A stretch of 64,000 nucleotides of DNA from Lentilactobacillus buchneri. Its GTDB lineage: Bacteria; Bacillota; Bacilli; Lactobacillales; Lactobacillaceae. The notes beneath the pieces are model-generated. The model was not told where the DNA came from. It did no database searches and worked only from the letters and a program-made list of their open reading frames with translations. Below, in pieces: positions 17,551-27,524 of this stretch. The stretch spans positions 2,294,001 to 2,358,000 of the forward strand of contig NZ_CP073066.1 in assembly GCF_018314255.1 (NCBI RefSeq), in the 5' to 3' direction. Position numbers and translations under genes: made by a program. How positions within the stretch are numbered: position 1 is the first letter of the stretch; each line of letters opens with the position of its first letter.

Positions 17551-19779
17551 ATGGCGACTAAAATTTGGACACCGGACGATGTCATTAATAAGGTTTCTGA
17601 GTATATGAACAAGGAACATGTTGATGAGATTCGAAAAGCTTACCAATTTGCAAAAATTGCTCACCAGTACCAAAAACGGCAGTCTGGTGAGCCCTATATT
17701 ACCCATCCGACTCAGGTGGCTGGTATTTTAGCTGACCTGCATATGGATCCTGAGACCGTCTCAGCCGGTTTTCTTCATGATGTAGTCGAAGATACCGGGG
17801 CTACCTTAGGCGACATCCAAGAGCTGTTTGGCCACGATATCGCCTTGATTGTCGACGGGGTTACCAAACTGTCCAAGATTAAATATAAATCCAGCGAAGA
17901 ACGATTGGCTGAGAACCACCGTAAGCTTTTGCTGGCAATGTGTAAAGACATCAGAGTGATGATTGTCAAGCTGGCTGATCGCCTGCACAACATGCGGACA
18001 TTAAAATCACTGCGGCCTGACAAGCAGCGGCGGATTGCCAGTGAAACCTTGGAGATTTACGCCCCGATTGCCGATCGATTAGGTATTGGAACCATCAAAT
18101 GGGAACTGGAAGACATTTCACTTCGGTATCTCAATCCCCAGCAATACTACCGCATTGTGCACTTGATGAATTCACGTCGTGATCAACGGGTGGATTATAT
18201 TGAAAAAGCCATCAAAGAGGTCAAAAAGGCGATTTCTGCATTGGGCGTCAAGGCTGAGATTTATGGCCGACCCAAGCACATCTATTCCGTTTACCGAAAA
18301 ATGGTTGAAAAGCACAAACAATTTAGTCAAATTTATGACCTGTTGGCCATTCGGGTAATTGTTGATTCAATTAAAGACTGTTACGCCGTTTTGGGCGCCA
18401 TCCATTCAGAGTGGAAACCCATGCCTGGCCGGTTTAAAGACTATATTGCAATGCCCAAAGCCAACATGTATCAATCGCTGCATACGACCGTTATTGGCCC
18501 GGAAGGCAAGCCTTTGGAAGTCCAGATTCGAACCGAAGAGATGCACCGCGTGGCTGAATTTGGTATTGCTGCTCACTGGGCCTACAAAGAGGGAATCACA
18601 AACGGGGTCAAAACCTCGCAGGATAACAATAAACTCAACTGGTTTAAGCAAATTATCGAACTCCAGGAAGATACCGACGATGCCGCCGATTTCATGGATA
18701 GTGTCAAAGGTGAATTGTTTGGCGACCACGTCTATGTCTTTACCCCTAAGGGCGACGTTTATGAGCTGCCAAAAGGAGCCGGTCCGCTTGATATGGCCTA
18801 CATGATTCATACCGAGGTTGGTAATCACACCACTGGTGCCCGGGTCAACGGCAAGATTGTCCCTCTGGATCACCAAGTTAAAAATGGTGACATTGTCGAT
18901 ATTATTACTGCCACTGGTTCAGCCGGCCCGAGTCGTGATTGGCTGAAGCTGGTTCACACCAGGCGGGCACGAAATAAGATTAAACAGTACTTCAGACAAG
19001 AAGACCGTGAGAAAAACATTGAGGACGGTAAGAACCTGATTTCCAGAAGACTACGGGAAGCCGGGTTTGAGCCCAACCGGATCATGGTACCGGATAAATT
19101 GACCAAGGCAGCCGTTAACATGCATTACCAACACGCTGATGATTTGTTGGCTGCGGTCGGCTTTGGGGATTTGCAGCCGACCGGGGTGGTTAACCGATTG
19201 ACAGAGGATGCCCGGGCCCAACTCAAAAAAGAGCGTCAGGACCAAGCTGAACGAGAAGTTTTGGAAGGCCATCAGACCATTTCTGAAGATTCCGACAGCG
19301 CTAAGAAGCAGAAAAAACGCAAGTCCTCAAATGGTATCGTGATCGAAGGCGTCGATAATCTCCTAGTGCGATTGAGTCACTGCTGTACCCCGGTTCCCGG
19401 CGATGAAATTGTCGGTTACATCACCAAGGGACGCGGCGTGTCAATCCACCGGGTTGACTGCCCGAACATTAAAACTGCGGAAGAAAACGGTGAGCGGCTG
19501 ATTGAGGTCGCCTGGGCTGACAATCCTGAGGAACGGACGATTTATGATGCCAGTTTGGCCGTCCAAGGATATAATCGGGCCGGCCTGCTGACGAATGTCT
19601 TGACCGCCGTTAATAGTGTCACGAAGAACGTTTCGTCAGTTAATGGTCAGGTCGATAATAATAAGATGGCCACCATCTCCCTTTCAGTTGGCGTCCGCAA
19701 TTTGGAGCAGCTGGAGCGGTTGATTGGGGCAATTAAGAACGTTCACGATGTTTATTTAGTTGAACGAAAATTCAGATAG
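17551..19779 (+). CDS. relA: Bifunctional (p)ppGpp synthetase/hydrolase (RSH)
   Basis: A long RelA/SpoT homolog controlling the stringent response. In 742 residues it shows the HD hydrolase domain (HDVVEDTG at about 76-83), the synthetase domain (RFKDYIAMPKANMYQSLHTT at about 294-313), TGS (VYVFTPKGDVYELPKG), a zinc-finger-like region with LVRLSHCCTPVPGD, and a C-terminal ACT domain. With both catalytic regions intact it should both make and degrade (p)ppGpp, as for the single long RSH of most Firmicutes. ATG lies after AGAGAAGAG. dtd follows 12 bases after the stop, the usual Firmicutes pairing. Confidence 0.97.
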   Translation: MATKIWTPDDVINKVSEYMNKEHVDEIRKAYQFAKIAHQYQKRQSGEPYITHPTQVAGILADLHMDPETVSAGFLHDVVEDTGATLGDIQELFGHDIALIVDGVTKLSKIKYKSSEERLAENHRKLLLAMCKDIRVMIVKLADRLHNMRTLKSLRPDKQRRIASETLEIYAPIADRLGIGTIKWELEDISLRYLNPQQYYRIVHLMNSRRDQRVDYIEKAIKEVKKAISALGVKAEIYGRPKHIYSVYRKMVEKHKQFSQIYDLLAIRVIVDSIKDCYAVLGAIHSEWKPMPGRFKDYIAMPKANMYQSLHTTVIGPEGKPLEVQIRTEEMHRVAEFGIAAHWAYKEGITNGVKTSQDNNKLNWFKQIIELQEDTDDAADFMDSVKGELFGDHVYVFTPKGDVYELPKGAGPLDMAYMIHTEVGNHTTGARVNGKIVPLDHQVKNGDIVDIITATGSAGPSRDWLKLVHTRRARNKIKQYFRQEDREKNIEDGKNLISRRLREAGFEPNRIMVPDKLTKAAVNMHYQHADDLLAAVGFGDLQPTGVVNRLTEDARAQLKKERQDQAEREVLEGHQTISEDSDSAKKQKKRKSSNGIVIEGVDNLLVRLSHCCTPVPGDEIVGYITKGRGVSIHRVDCPNIKTAEENGERLIEVAWADNPEERTIYDASLAVQGYNRAGLLTNVLTAVNSVTKNVSSVNGQVDNNKMATISLSVGVRNLEQLERLIGAIKNVHDVYLVERKFR

Positions 19780-19791
19780 GAGTTTTGCTGG

Positions 19792-20238
19792 ATGAAAGTG
19801 GTTTTGCAACGAGTCAAGGAAGCGTCGGTCAGTATTGACGGTCAGATTCATGGCAAAATTGGCAGGGGATTCGTTCTGCTGGTTGGTGTCAGCGATGCCG
19901 ACGGTGAGGCAGAAGTTGACTATTTAACCCATAAGATTAGTAAACTGCGGGTATTTGAAGATGATGCCGGTAAACTCAATTTGGACATCAATGCCGTGAA
20001 TGGCGCAATTTTGTCGATTTCGCAGTTCACCTTATATGCAGATACCAAAAAGGGGAATCGCCCCAGCTTTACCAAGGCAGGCGAACCGCAACACGCTGAT
20101 CGGGTGTATGAGCAACTCAATGAACGTCTGCGGCAGACCGGTTTGGAAGTTCAAACGGGCGTTTTTGGAGCCGATATGCTGGTGAATATTCAAAATGATG
20201 GTCCAGTGACGATTATCTTTGATACGGATAACAAATAA
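19792..20238 (+). CDS. dtd: D-aminoacyl-tRNA deacylase
   Basis: Dtd hydrolyses D-aminoacyl-tRNAs, recycling mischarged tRNA. The 148-residue product has the family features: [17 protein letters not shown] start, the [17 protein letters not shown] motif at about 77-93, and the Gly-cis-Pro motif [11 protein letters not shown] at about 135-145. ATG follows TAGGAG. It is coupled to relA and is followed by a strong terminator. Confidence 0.96.
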   Translation: MKVVLQRVKEASVSIDGQIHGKIGRGFVLLVGVSDADGEAEVDYLTHKISKLRVFEDDAGKLNLDINAVNGAILSISQFTLYADTKKGNRPSFTKAGEPQHADRVYEQLNERLRQTGLEVQTGVFGADMLVNIQNDGPVTIIFDTDNK

Positions 20239-20259
20239 AAAATGATCAGATAAAAATAA

Positions 20260-20286
20260 AGTCGAATCGTGTGGTTCGGCTTTTTT
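20260..20286 (+). terminator. Terminator after dtd
   Basis: AGTCGAA (20260-20266) pairs with TTCGGCT (20275-20281, one G-T pair), eight-base loop, then a T-run to 20286. It ends immediately before the ribosome binding site of the next gene. Confidence 0.85.
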
Positions 20287-20299
20287 AAGGAGTAACGAA

Positions 20300-20941
20300 A
20301 TGATTAATCAATTATTTTGGGATTTTGACGGCACGTTGTTCGATACCTATCCAAAAATGGTTTCCGCGTTTGTCCAAGCATTGGGTGATTTAGGAATTGA
20401 CGATGTTGAAATCGATCAAGACCAGATTTATGTCACCATGCGCCAACACGACGTTGGGACAGCCATTCGAAAGTTCTCGGCCTTTTATGGGATTGATGAA
20501 AAACAGCTTCGAAAATTGAATCGCACCCATCAAACCAAATTGGTCGAAGATGCCCTGCCGTTTCCCAGTGTTAAAGAGGTTTTGGAATTGGCTAAATCAA
20601 TGAAGGGACGCAACTTTTTGCTGACACACAGGGATGACCAGGCTAAAAGCATGCTGAGAAAGTTTGATCTGCTGGACGATTTCAGCGGCTTTGTCACATC
20701 GGATCAGAATTTTCCGCGGAAACCACAGCCTGATTCAATTAACTGGTTAATTAAGACCAATCAGGTAGACAGAAAAAAAGCGATCATGATTGGTGACCGC
20801 AAGTTGGATGTTGCTGCGGGCCACAATGCAAATATCGCTTCGTGTTTGTTTGATCCTGATGGCACAATCATTGATTCCGGCAATCCCGAGATTCGGGTCA
20901 CCGAAATCAATGAACTCGTCCCATGGTTGACCAACAAATAA
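20300..20941 (+). CDS. HAD-superfamily phosphatase
   Basis: A 213-residue haloacid-dehalogenase-type hydrolase. Motif I is FWDFDGTLFDT (about 7-17, nucleophile and acid Asp), motif II is the Thr in FLLTHRDD, motif III Lys in RKPQPDS, and motif IV IMIGDRKLDVAAG (about 161-173). The helical cap inserted after motif I places it in subfamily IA, near phosphoglycolate phosphatase-like or beta-phosphoglucomutase-like proteins. The substrate cannot be named from sequence. AAGGAG precedes the ATG. It ends tail-to-tail with the amidase gene with zero intervening bases and no terminator. Confidence 0.9.
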   Translation: MINQLFWDFDGTLFDTYPKMVSAFVQALGDLGIDDVEIDQDQIYVTMRQHDVGTAIRKFSAFYGIDEKQLRKLNRTHQTKLVEDALPFPSVKEVLELAKSMKGRNFLLTHRDDQAKSMLRKFDLLDDFSGFVTSDQNFPRKPQPDSINWLIKTNQVDRKKAIMIGDRKLDVAAGHNANIASCLFDPDGTIIDSGNPEIRVTEINELVPWLTNK

Positions 20942-21784
20942 TTAATGATTGTTTTTAAAATAGTTTGCGATGCCGTCGACAACGTCTTTCGCAAGCTTTT
21001 TTTGATAGGCCGGCTTTTGAATTTGGTTAAAGTCTTTTTTGGTATTGATGTAGCCGCCCTCAATCAAAATAGCTGGAACCGAGTTGTCCCGGATTACCAA
21101 GAAGTTACCGAATTCCACGCCCCGCGAACTTAACGGCAGATTTTTCATCTGCTGGTTGACTGATTCTGCCAAATGTTTGGAGTCGCCGCTATGGTAAAAG
21201 TAACAGGTGTAGCCAGACGCAACGTTGTTCTCATCCGAAGAGTCAAAGTGGAAACTGACGAAGAGGTTGGCCGATGATGAATTGGCAATTTCCGGCCTGG
21301 CCGCTAGTGGGACGGTTTTATCGGAACTGCGCGTCATGACGACCCGGGCACCTCTCGCCTGGAGCAGTCGTTCGACTCGTTTGGCAACTTCCAAAGTGTA
21401 CCGTTTTTCGGGTTGCCCGGTCATTGACAGTGCCCCCGTATCCGATCCGCCGTGGCCCGGATCTAAAACAATTGTCGCTTCCGATAAGCTGCTGACATTT
21501 TGAACGTTGCTGTTTTGAACCAGCCAGGACGCTACCCAGCCAATGGTGCGATGCTTATAGATGACCTTGATCCAGTTACTTTTTCGACTAATCACCTGCA
21601 ATCGCTGTCCATGCTGAACTTTGGCTTTTACCGAGTAGGTAACGTCTGGCCCGCTTCGAATATTTAATTGATTGACCTTAACAGTCACTGAATTGGATTC
21701 CAGCGAGACGATCAACACCAAAAATGTGATGATGATCGTCAGGGTGGCAACAATCCAGCTTTTGTTTTCCCAAATTTTTTTCAC
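20942..21784 (-). CDS. N-acetylmuramoyl-L-alanine amidase with SH3 domain
   Basis: A 280-residue cell-wall hydrolase. An N-terminal hydrophobic segment (about 8-29, IVATLTIIITFLVLIVSL) is a signal anchor. It is followed by a bacterial SH3 domain (VNQLNIRSGPDVTYSVKAKV, about 37-92) that likely binds peptidoglycan, and an amidase_3 domain (about 105-277). Zinc ligands are visible: His in LDPGHGG, Glu in KRYTLEVA and His in VSFHFDS; the catalytic Glu is in AILIEGGY. It cleaves the bond between N-acetylmuramic acid and L-alanine. It is transcribed alone on the minus strand. The specific physiological role is unknown. Confidence 0.93.
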   Translation of the reverse strand: MKKIWENKSWIVATLTIIITFLVLIVSLESNSVTVKVNQLNIRSGPDVTYSVKAKVQHGQRLQVISRKSNWIKVIYKHRTIGWVASWLVQNSNVQNVSSLSEATIVLDPGHGGSDTGALSMTGQPEKRYTLEVAKRVERLLQARGARVVMTRSSDKTVPLAARPEIANSSSANLFVSFHFDSSDENNVASGYTCYFYHSGDSKHLAESVNQQMKNLPLSSRGVEFGNFLVIRDNSVPAILIEGGYINTKKDFNQIQKPAYQKKLAKDVVDGIANYFKNNH

Positions 21785-21873
21785 AGTTCAATCGTTCCCT
21801 CACTCAAATAATCATATTATAGTTGAAATAAGCCTGAGAGGCCAGTCTGAATGGAAATAACGCCGATGTTCCC

Positions 21874-21902
21874 TTGACATTTTCTGGCTGGTACACTAGT
21901 CT
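21874..21902 (+). promoter_or_regulatory. Probable promoter of the hisS-aspS operon
   Basis: A consensus -35 TTGACA (21874-21879), 17 bases, TAGTCT (21897-21902, weak -10). It lies just before the T-box leader. Confidence 0.6.
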
Positions 21903-21939
21903 TATAGACAGTTAAATATCCAACCGATAAAAAGAACTA

Positions 21940-22122
21940 TCGAAATAAGCGGCATACAGAGAGCATTCATTTGGTGGAAGGATGCGTCGATTATTTTGAA
22001 GTGACACTTTTTGCTTATGATGGTTAATAGCGAAATGCTATTCGTGCGAGCGTTATCCTTGAGAATTAATTAAGGTGGTACCGTGCGAATGCACCCTTGT
22101 CTATGGACAGGGGTTTTTTTTT
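21940..22122 (+). promoter_or_regulatory. T-box riboswitch leader of hisS-aspS
   Basis: A tRNA-sensing leader. Stem I base is ATAAGC (21945-21950) with GCTTAT (22013-22018), with the AGAGAG motif and apical GGTGG between. The T-box sequence AAGGTGGTACCGTG is at 22072-22085. Then comes the terminator hairpin CCCTTGTC/GACAGGGG (22094-22113) with a nine-T run. The specifier is GACAC at 22003-22007, which contains both GAC (Asp) and CAC (His); see findings. Uncharged tRNA would stabilise the antiterminator and allow hisS-aspS transcription. Confidence 0.92.
22093..22122 (+). terminator. Regulated terminator of the hisS T-box
   Basis: CCCTTGTC, loop TATG, GACAGGGG and a T-run to 22122. Its 5' arm overlaps the region needed for the antiterminator. 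Confidence 0.9.
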
Positions 22123-22148
22123 CGGAATTTAAGTGGGAGGAAACAATT

Positions 22149-23456
22149 ATGCGATATCAACGACCAAAAGGAACGGCCGATATTTTGCCAGGTGAAGCTC
22201 AAAAATGGAACTATGTCGAAGAGACTGCCCGGATGCTGTTTGACGATTATCGTTATCAGGAGATTCGGACACCAATGTTTGAAAATTTTGATGTCTTTTC
22301 CAGAACGTCTGGTGATACTTCCGACGTTGTCACAAAAGAAATGTATGATTTCAATGATAAGGGCGACCGGCACATGAGTTTACGCCCTGAAGGGACCGCC
22401 GGTGTTGTGCGGGCATTTGTCGAAAATAAGCTTTACGGGCCTGAACATCCCCGCCCAGTCAAAGTCTTTTATATGGGGTCGATGTTTCGCTATGAACGGC
22501 CACAGTCCGGCCGCCAGCGTGAATTTCACCAAATTGGGGTAGAAGCTTTTGGTAGTAATGAGCCCGAATTGGACGTCGAAGTGATTGCCATGGGGATGGA
22601 TTTGCTGAAACACTTTGGCTTGTCTGGCCTCCGGTTGGAAATTAATAGTCTGGGTGATAAAGCCTCCCGTGACGCATATCGTCAAGCGTTGATTGACTAT
22701 CTTGACCCGCACTTTGATGAGTTGAGTGATGATTCCAAGGTTCGTCTGCACAAGAACCCGTTGCGGGTATTGGACAGCAAAGACAAACGCGACCAGGAAA
22801 TCGTCAAGGGTGCGCCATCAATTTTGGACTACTTGAATGAAGATTCCCAAAAGCACTTTGATAAGGTCAAACACCTTTTGGAATCACTCAACATTCCGTA
22901 TGTCGTTGACCCTGATATGGTTCGGGGCCTGGATTACTACAACCACACGATTTTTGAAATCATGGTTGATTCCAAGGCCTTGGGCGAAGGCTATACAACC
23001 ATTTGTGCCGGCGGTCGATACAATGGCTTGGTTGAGCAGCTTGGCGGCCCTGAAATGCCCGGAATCGGTTTTGGTCTTGGGATGGAACGGCTGATGCTTT
23101 TGATGGAAGCCCAAGGGGTTAAATTCCCGGTTCTTGACCAATTGGATGCTTACGTAGTTGGGATTGGCGAACAGACCAGTGTTTTGACCTTACAAATCGT
23201 TCAAGCATTGCGGGCAGACGGTTTCGCAGCTGACCGTGATTACCTTGACCGCAAACCAAAAGCGCAGTTTAAAACTGCCAATAAGCTGAATGCTCAGTAC
23301 ACAATTACCATTGGTGAAAGTGAACTGGAAAAAAAGACCGCGAACGTCAAACAGATGCGGACCGGGACCGAGGTTTCAGTACCGCTGGCTGAGATTTTCA
23401 AAGATTTTGATGAGATCATTACCAAATATTTTACAGATGATGAGGAGATTGATTAG
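22149..23456 (+). CDS. hisS: Histidyl-tRNA synthetase
   Basis: Class II synthetase charging tRNA-His. The 435-residue protein starts [20 protein letters not shown] after a GGGAGG site at 22135-22140. The frame is open upstream through the T-box terminator, which is not coding. Class II motifs are seen: motif 2 [20 protein letters not shown] (about 114-133), the His-specific [12 protein letters not shown] (about 260), [12 protein letters not shown], and motif 3 [11 protein letters not shown] (about 309). A C-terminal anticodon-binding domain follows. aspS begins two bases after the stop, so both are made from one T-box-controlled transcript. Confidence 0.97.
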   Translation: MRYQRPKGTADILPGEAQKWNYVEETARMLFDDYRYQEIRTPMFENFDVFSRTSGDTSDVVTKEMYDFNDKGDRHMSLRPEGTAGVVRAFVENKLYGPEHPRPVKVFYMGSMFRYERPQSGRQREFHQIGVEAFGSNEPELDVEVIAMGMDLLKHFGLSGLRLEINSLGDKASRDAYRQALIDYLDPHFDELSDDSKVRLHKNPLRVLDSKDKRDQEIVKGAPSILDYLNEDSQKHFDKVKHLLESLNIPYVVDPDMVRGLDYYNHTIFEIMVDSKALGEGYTTICAGGRYNGLVEQLGGPEMPGIGFGLGMERLMLLMEAQGVKFPVLDQLDAYVVGIGEQTSVLTLQIVQALRADGFAADRDYLDRKPKAQFKTANKLNAQYTITIGESELEKKTANVKQMRTGTEVSVPLAEIFKDFDEIITKYFTDDEEID

Positions 23457-23458
23457 AC

Positions 23459-25246
23459 ATGAAGAGAACTACTTATGCTGGCCTTGTTGATGAACAGCTC
23501 ATCGGCCAAGAAGTTGTCTTAAAAGGCTGGGTCCAAAAACGTCGTGACCTCGGCGGCTTAATTTTTATTGAACTGCGTGATCGTGAAGGAATTGTTCAGT
23601 TAGTATTCAGTGAGGAATTTGGCCAAGATGCTTTAGCAGTTGCCGATAAACTGCGCAGTGAGTACGTTGTGGAAGCCAAGGGTAAAGTTGTTGCCCGGGA
23701 TCCTAAAGAAATCAACCCTAAGATGAAAACCGGTAAGATTGAAGTTGACATCACCGATGCCAAGATTTTGGCCACCGCTAAGACACCGCCATTTTATATC
23801 CAAGACGGCATTAACGTTTCCGAGGACCTGAAGCTCAAGTACCGTTACTTGGATCTTCGCCGCCCTGAGATGCAAAAAAACATTTTGCTGCGAAACCGGA
23901 TTATTCAGTCGATTCACAGTTACTTCGACCAAAATGATTTCATTGATATCGAAACCCCAACACTGACGAAGTCAACTCCTGAAGGGGCTCGAGATTATCT
24001 GGTTCCTTCACGGGTCTATCCTGGTTCCTTTTACGCTTTGCCACAATCACCCCAGCAATTTAAGCAGTTATTGATGGGTGCCGGTTTTGATAAATACTAT
24101 CAAATTGCGCGTTGTTATCGTGATGAGGACTTGCGTGGTGATCGTCAACCAGAATTTACCCAAATTGATATGGAAATGTCATTTGCCGATCAAGAAGAAA
24201 TCGAAGATGTCACTGAAGGATTCATTGCCAAGGTCATGAAAGACGCCATGGGCATCGACGTTCAGCTGCCATTCAAACGAATGGATTGGGACGAGTCAAT
24301 GGCTCGTTATGGAACCGATCAACCCGATGTTCGCTTTGGCATGGAATTAAAAGATCTTTCAGACATTATGAAGGATGTTGATTTCAAGGTTTTCTCCGGT
24401 GCTGTCAAAGATGGCGGCCAAGTCAAGGCAATTGCCGTTCCCGGCGGAGCTGAGAAGTATTCCCGAAAAGATTTGGACAAATTTGCCGATTACGTTGTAC
24501 GTTTCGGAGCCAAGGGCTTGGCCTGGTTGAAGGTGACCGATGATGGCTTTAACGGCCCGATCGCCAAATTCTTCAAGGATGCCGATCTGCGTGAAAAGAT
24601 TTTAGCCAAGGCTGAAGCAAAGCCTGGCGATCTATTGCTGTTTGCTGCAGATAACAGCCGGGTTGTTGCCAACACGCTGGCCTATCTGCGAGTTGAGATT
24701 GCCAAAGAACAGAACATGATTGACGAATCCAAATTTGCCTTCTTGTGGATTGTTAACTGGCCATTATTCGACTGGGATGTCGACTTAAAACGTTACGTGG
24801 CTGCCCATCATCCATTTACGATGCCAAATGAAGACGATGTTCATTACTTAATGAATGAAGGCGAAGACCCACACAAAGCCTACGCTCAAAGTTATGACAT
24901 TATTTTGAACGGCCTTGAATTAGGCGGTGGATCAATCCGTATCCATACCCGGGCACTTCAAGAAAAAATGTTTGAAGCACTTGGATTTACCAAAGAGAGC
25001 GCCGAAGCTCAATTTGGTTACTTCCTGAACGCTTTGGATTACGGTTTCCCGCCTCATGGTGGTCTCGCCATTGGCCTGGATCGCTTTGTCCGTTTGCTTG
25101 CTGATCGCGATAACATCCGTGATGTGATTGCCTTCCCTAAGAACTCCAAAGCAGTTGAGCCACTGACCAGTGCACCACAACCTGTTGCTACCAAACAGCT
25201 TGAAGATCTTGGCTTGTTCGTTGCCAAACCTGATGGTGAAAAGTAG
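23459..25246 (+). CDS. aspS: Aspartyl-tRNA synthetase
   Basis: Class II synthetase of 595 residues, the bacterial AspRS size. It has the N-terminal OB-fold anticodon-binding domain ([20 protein letters not shown], about 22-41), motif 1, the [11 protein letters not shown] substrate loop (about 196), motif 2 [20 protein letters not shown], the GAD insertion domain typical of bacterial AspRS, and motif 3 [20 protein letters not shown] near 535. The ATG is two bases from the hisS stop and uses a GAGGAG site inside hisS. A near-perfect terminator follows. Confidence 0.97.
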   Translation: MKRTTYAGLVDEQLIGQEVVLKGWVQKRRDLGGLIFIELRDREGIVQLVFSEEFGQDALAVADKLRSEYVVEAKGKVVARDPKEINPKMKTGKIEVDITDAKILATAKTPPFYIQDGINVSEDLKLKYRYLDLRRPEMQKNILLRNRIIQSIHSYFDQNDFIDIETPTLTKSTPEGARDYLVPSRVYPGSFYALPQSPQQFKQLLMGAGFDKYYQIARCYRDEDLRGDRQPEFTQIDMEMSFADQEEIEDVTEGFIAKVMKDAMGIDVQLPFKRMDWDESMARYGTDQPDVRFGMELKDLSDIMKDVDFKVFSGAVKDGGQVKAIAVPGGAEKYSRKDLDKFADYVVRFGAKGLAWLKVTDDGFNGPIAKFFKDADLREKILAKAEAKPGDLLLFAADNSRVVANTLAYLRVEIAKEQNMIDESKFAFLWIVNWPLFDWDVDLKRYVAAHHPFTMPNEDDVHYLMNEGEDPHKAYAQSYDIILNGLELGGGSIRIHTRALQEKMFEALGFTKESAEAQFGYFLNALDYGFPPHGGLAIGLDRFVRLLADRDNIRDVIAFPKNSKAVEPLTSAPQPVATKQLEDLGLFVAKPDGEK

Positions 25247-25275
25247 TTTCGAGTTTCAAATGAACTGATTTCAAT

Positions 25276-25312
25276 AAAATCCTGTAATCTAGTCACTGAT
25301 TACAGGATTTTT
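25276..25312 (+). terminator. Terminator after aspS
   Basis: A 14-base perfect stem, AAAATCCTGTAATC (25276-25289) with GATTACAGGATTTT, eight-base loop, ending in T residues. Confidence 0.93.
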
Positions 25313-25383
25313 AATGTAATTTTTGTCATTTACGTTTATCATTAGGCAAGACGTTCAAAAAGTTTTCGAAGGGGATTTATTTT

Positions 25384-26259
25384 ATGGATGACGTTTCAAA
25401 ATTAATGCGTAGGCACACCTACGTCACCAAAATTTCAACTTCATTTATTTACGCAATTTTAGTGTCGATTGCGGTTAATTTTTTCTGGACACCTGGACAT
25501 ATTTATTCATCGGGGATTACCGGGTTCGCTCAGTTGTTGAACACCATCAGTACGCGGGCGTTTCCGTTTGAAATTTCAACTGGGCTGGCTTTATTCCTGC
25601 TGAACTTGCCATTATTTGTCTTGTCGTGGCGGGCAATTGGCCACGAATTTACCATTTTCACAATTATTACCGTCTTTTTATCCAGTTTTATGATTCAATT
25701 ACTCAAACCAATTCCGCTCACCCATGATCCGATTATCTGTGCAATCTTTGGTGGGGCCGTCAATGGATTTGGGACCGGGTTGGCGCTTCGAAACGGGATT
25801 TCGACTGGTGGGCTGGACATTCTGGGCATTGTTATTCGTCACCGAACCGGTAACTCGATTGGGACGATTAACATTGCCTTTAACTCGTTAATCATCGTTT
25901 CAGCTGCCGTCATGTATGGATGGCCATACGCCTTTTACTCTGTCCTCAGTCTAATCGTTAATGCGCGCATCATGGATATGACCTATACCAGACAGCAGCG
26001 AATGCAGGTGATGATTATTACCACCCGCCCCAACACGGTGATCGATAGTGTTCAAAACCATCTTCGTCGGGGAATCACGATCGTTCATAATGCCGAAGGG
26101 GCTTATCAACACGATGCCAAAACAATCTTGTTCACGGTCATTTCACGATATGAAATGGGGGAGTTGGAGGAAGCTTTATTGGAGTCCGACCCCAACGCGT
26201 TTGCCAGCATTTCAGATTCGGTCAAGATTTTGGGGAGGTTTTACGAGCCGAAACCCTGA
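25384..26259 (+). CDS. YitT family membrane protein (DUF161/DUF2179)
   Basis: A 291-residue integral membrane protein of the YitT/YpjC/YvjA type. There are five or six hydrophobic segments (for example about 17-37, 62-80, 88-104, 119-138, 147-167, 176-194), with conserved HIYSSGITGFAQL and LRNGISTGGLDILG motifs. A cytoplasmic C-terminal DUF2179 domain follows from about 205 to 290 (MQVMIITTRPNTVIDSVQN, ending in SDSVKILGRFYEP). The transported substrate is unknown. AAGGGGA precedes the ATG. It appears monocistronic, between the aspS terminator and the promoter at 26307. Confidence 0.92.
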   Translation: MDDVSKLMRRHTYVTKISTSFIYAILVSIAVNFFWTPGHIYSSGITGFAQLLNTISTRAFPFEISTGLALFLLNLPLFVLSWRAIGHEFTIFTIITVFLSSFMIQLLKPIPLTHDPIICAIFGGAVNGFGTGLALRNGISTGGLDILGIVIRHRTGNSIGTINIAFNSLIIVSAAVMYGWPYAFYSVLSLIVNARIMDMTYTRQQRMQVMIITTRPNTVIDSVQNHLRRGITIVHNAEGAYQHDAKTILFTVISRYEMGELEEALLESDPNAFASISDSVKILGRFYEPKP

Positions 26260-26306
26260 GGGCATTTTTAAAGATTTCCTAAGAAACAAGTTCTCCAAGT
26301 GGATTA

Positions 26307-26315
26307 TGTTATAAT
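26307..26315 (+). promoter_or_regulatory. Extended -10 promoter for the teichoic-acid genes
   Basis: TGTTATAAT: a perfect TATAAT (26310-26315) with an extended TG. An imperfect inverted repeat (26313-26325 with 26332-26342) overlaps the expected start of transcription. Confidence 0.65.
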
Positions 26316-26359
26316 ATTTTTTGTGTGTGATCACAAAATATTGAAATACGGTGAAAATT

Positions 26360-27511
26360 TTGAAAGTTGTTTACTTATGGTTAATCAAATTATTCTCAGT
26401 CCTGAATATTTGGCGGCCAAAGAACAAAGTTGTTTATGTGATGAGCTTTGATGATAATGTTGACTTCATTAAGCAATTGGCACAACGACTGCCTCAGAAG
26501 TACGTTTTATATGTTCTTTATCGAGCCAATACCGAAGCGGCTGCGACGGATTTAGCAGCCTTTGGTATTAAAACGCGGCCGTTTCGCGATGGCATTAAAT
26601 TCGTGATGGACGATGTTTCGCTTTTGATGTCAGCAAAGCTGATTATTTGCGATAACTACTACGCTTTTTTGGGTGGCCTGGTTAAGCTGCCATTCGTCAA
26701 AATTGTCCAGATATGGCATGCTGACGGGGCGATTAAGAAGTTTGGCTGGGAAGATCCGACCACCGACAAACGCAGCCGTTCTGATAAGCGCCGTTTTCAG
26801 AAAGTTTATGATCACTTTGATGAATACATTGTCGCATCAAAAGCAATGGGACAGGTGTTTGTGCACAGTTATCACGAAAATTTTGACAAGATGCAGTTAC
26901 TGGGATACCCCAGATCCGACCAGTATCTCAGTCAAGATTGGCAGCACAAGGCCCGTGAGCGAATTTATCGATCAGCTCCTGAACTGAAAAATCACCGGGT
27001 CATTTTGTATGCCCCAACTTATCGGGAGCATCAGGACTTTAAGCTGCCCAAGGGACTGGGCAGTGCTTTGGCAGCAGATCCAACTGCCTTGGTGGTTGTC
27101 AAACTGCACCCTGTTTTGCGGGATAAAGAAGTGCCGATGCGCCGTATTGGTAATCCCAAGATTAAGTTTTATCACGAATTGGAGACCAGTGATTTATTAG
27201 CTGTGGCTGACACACTGGTCACTGATTATTCGTCGGTGGCATTTGATTTTAGTTTATTGCCAAATGCCAAATCGATCATCTTTTTCATGTTTGATCTTGA
27301 TCGATACCGAAGCGATCCAGGAATTCAGGATGATTTTCTCAACTGGCTACCGGTAGAGCCGGTTTATAAGGTCGAGCAGCTCAGAAACGAAATCCTGGCA
27401 GCGACAAGCGTTAACTTCGACAAATTTAACGCCCATTGGAACACCTATAACGACGGTCAGGCGACTGACAGAGTCATTGCGCGTTATGTCAAATTCTTAG
27501 GGTCTAATTAA
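26360..27511 (+). CDS. CDP-glycerol glycerophosphotransferase family protein (TagB/TarB-like)
   Basis: A membrane-associated transferase of the Glyphos_transf family, which moves glycerol-phosphate from CDP-glycerol in wall teichoic-acid synthesis. About 383 residues, with a hydrophobic N-terminus (VVYLWLIKLFSVLNIW), then IWHADGAIKKFGW at about 119, where the IWHG/A motif is diagnostic, and LVTDYSSVAFDFSLL at about 290. The short size suits a priming enzyme like TagB rather than the polymerase. The start is uncertain: TTG 26360 follows GGTGA at good spacing; GTG 26351 is also in frame. It is followed by an export permease and a second transferase. Confidence 0.85.
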   Translation: MKVVYLWLIKLFSVLNIWRPKNKVVYVMSFDDNVDFIKQLAQRLPQKYVLYVLYRANTEAAATDLAAFGIKTRPFRDGIKFVMDDVSLLMSAKLIICDNYYAFLGGLVKLPFVKIVQIWHADGAIKKFGWEDPTTDKRSRSDKRRFQKVYDHFDEYIVASKAMGQVFVHSYHENFDKMQLLGYPRSDQYLSQDWQHKARERIYRSAPELKNHRVILYAPTYREHQDFKLPKGLGSALAADPTALVVVKLHPVLRDKEVPMRRIGNPKIKFYHELETSDLLAVADTLVTDYSSVAFDFSLLPNAKSIIFFMFDLDRYRSDPGIQDDFLNWLPVEPVYKVEQLRNEILAATSVNFDKFNAHWNTYNDGQATDRVIARYVKFLGSN

Positions 27512-27524
27512 GGAGTGCCTCAAA

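Noticed and set aside
22083..22148. N-terminal extension of hisS through the T-box terminator
   Set aside because: The extra 22 codons are the terminator hairpin and T-run; the real start at 22149 has a GGGAGG site and matches the usual HisRS N-terminus.
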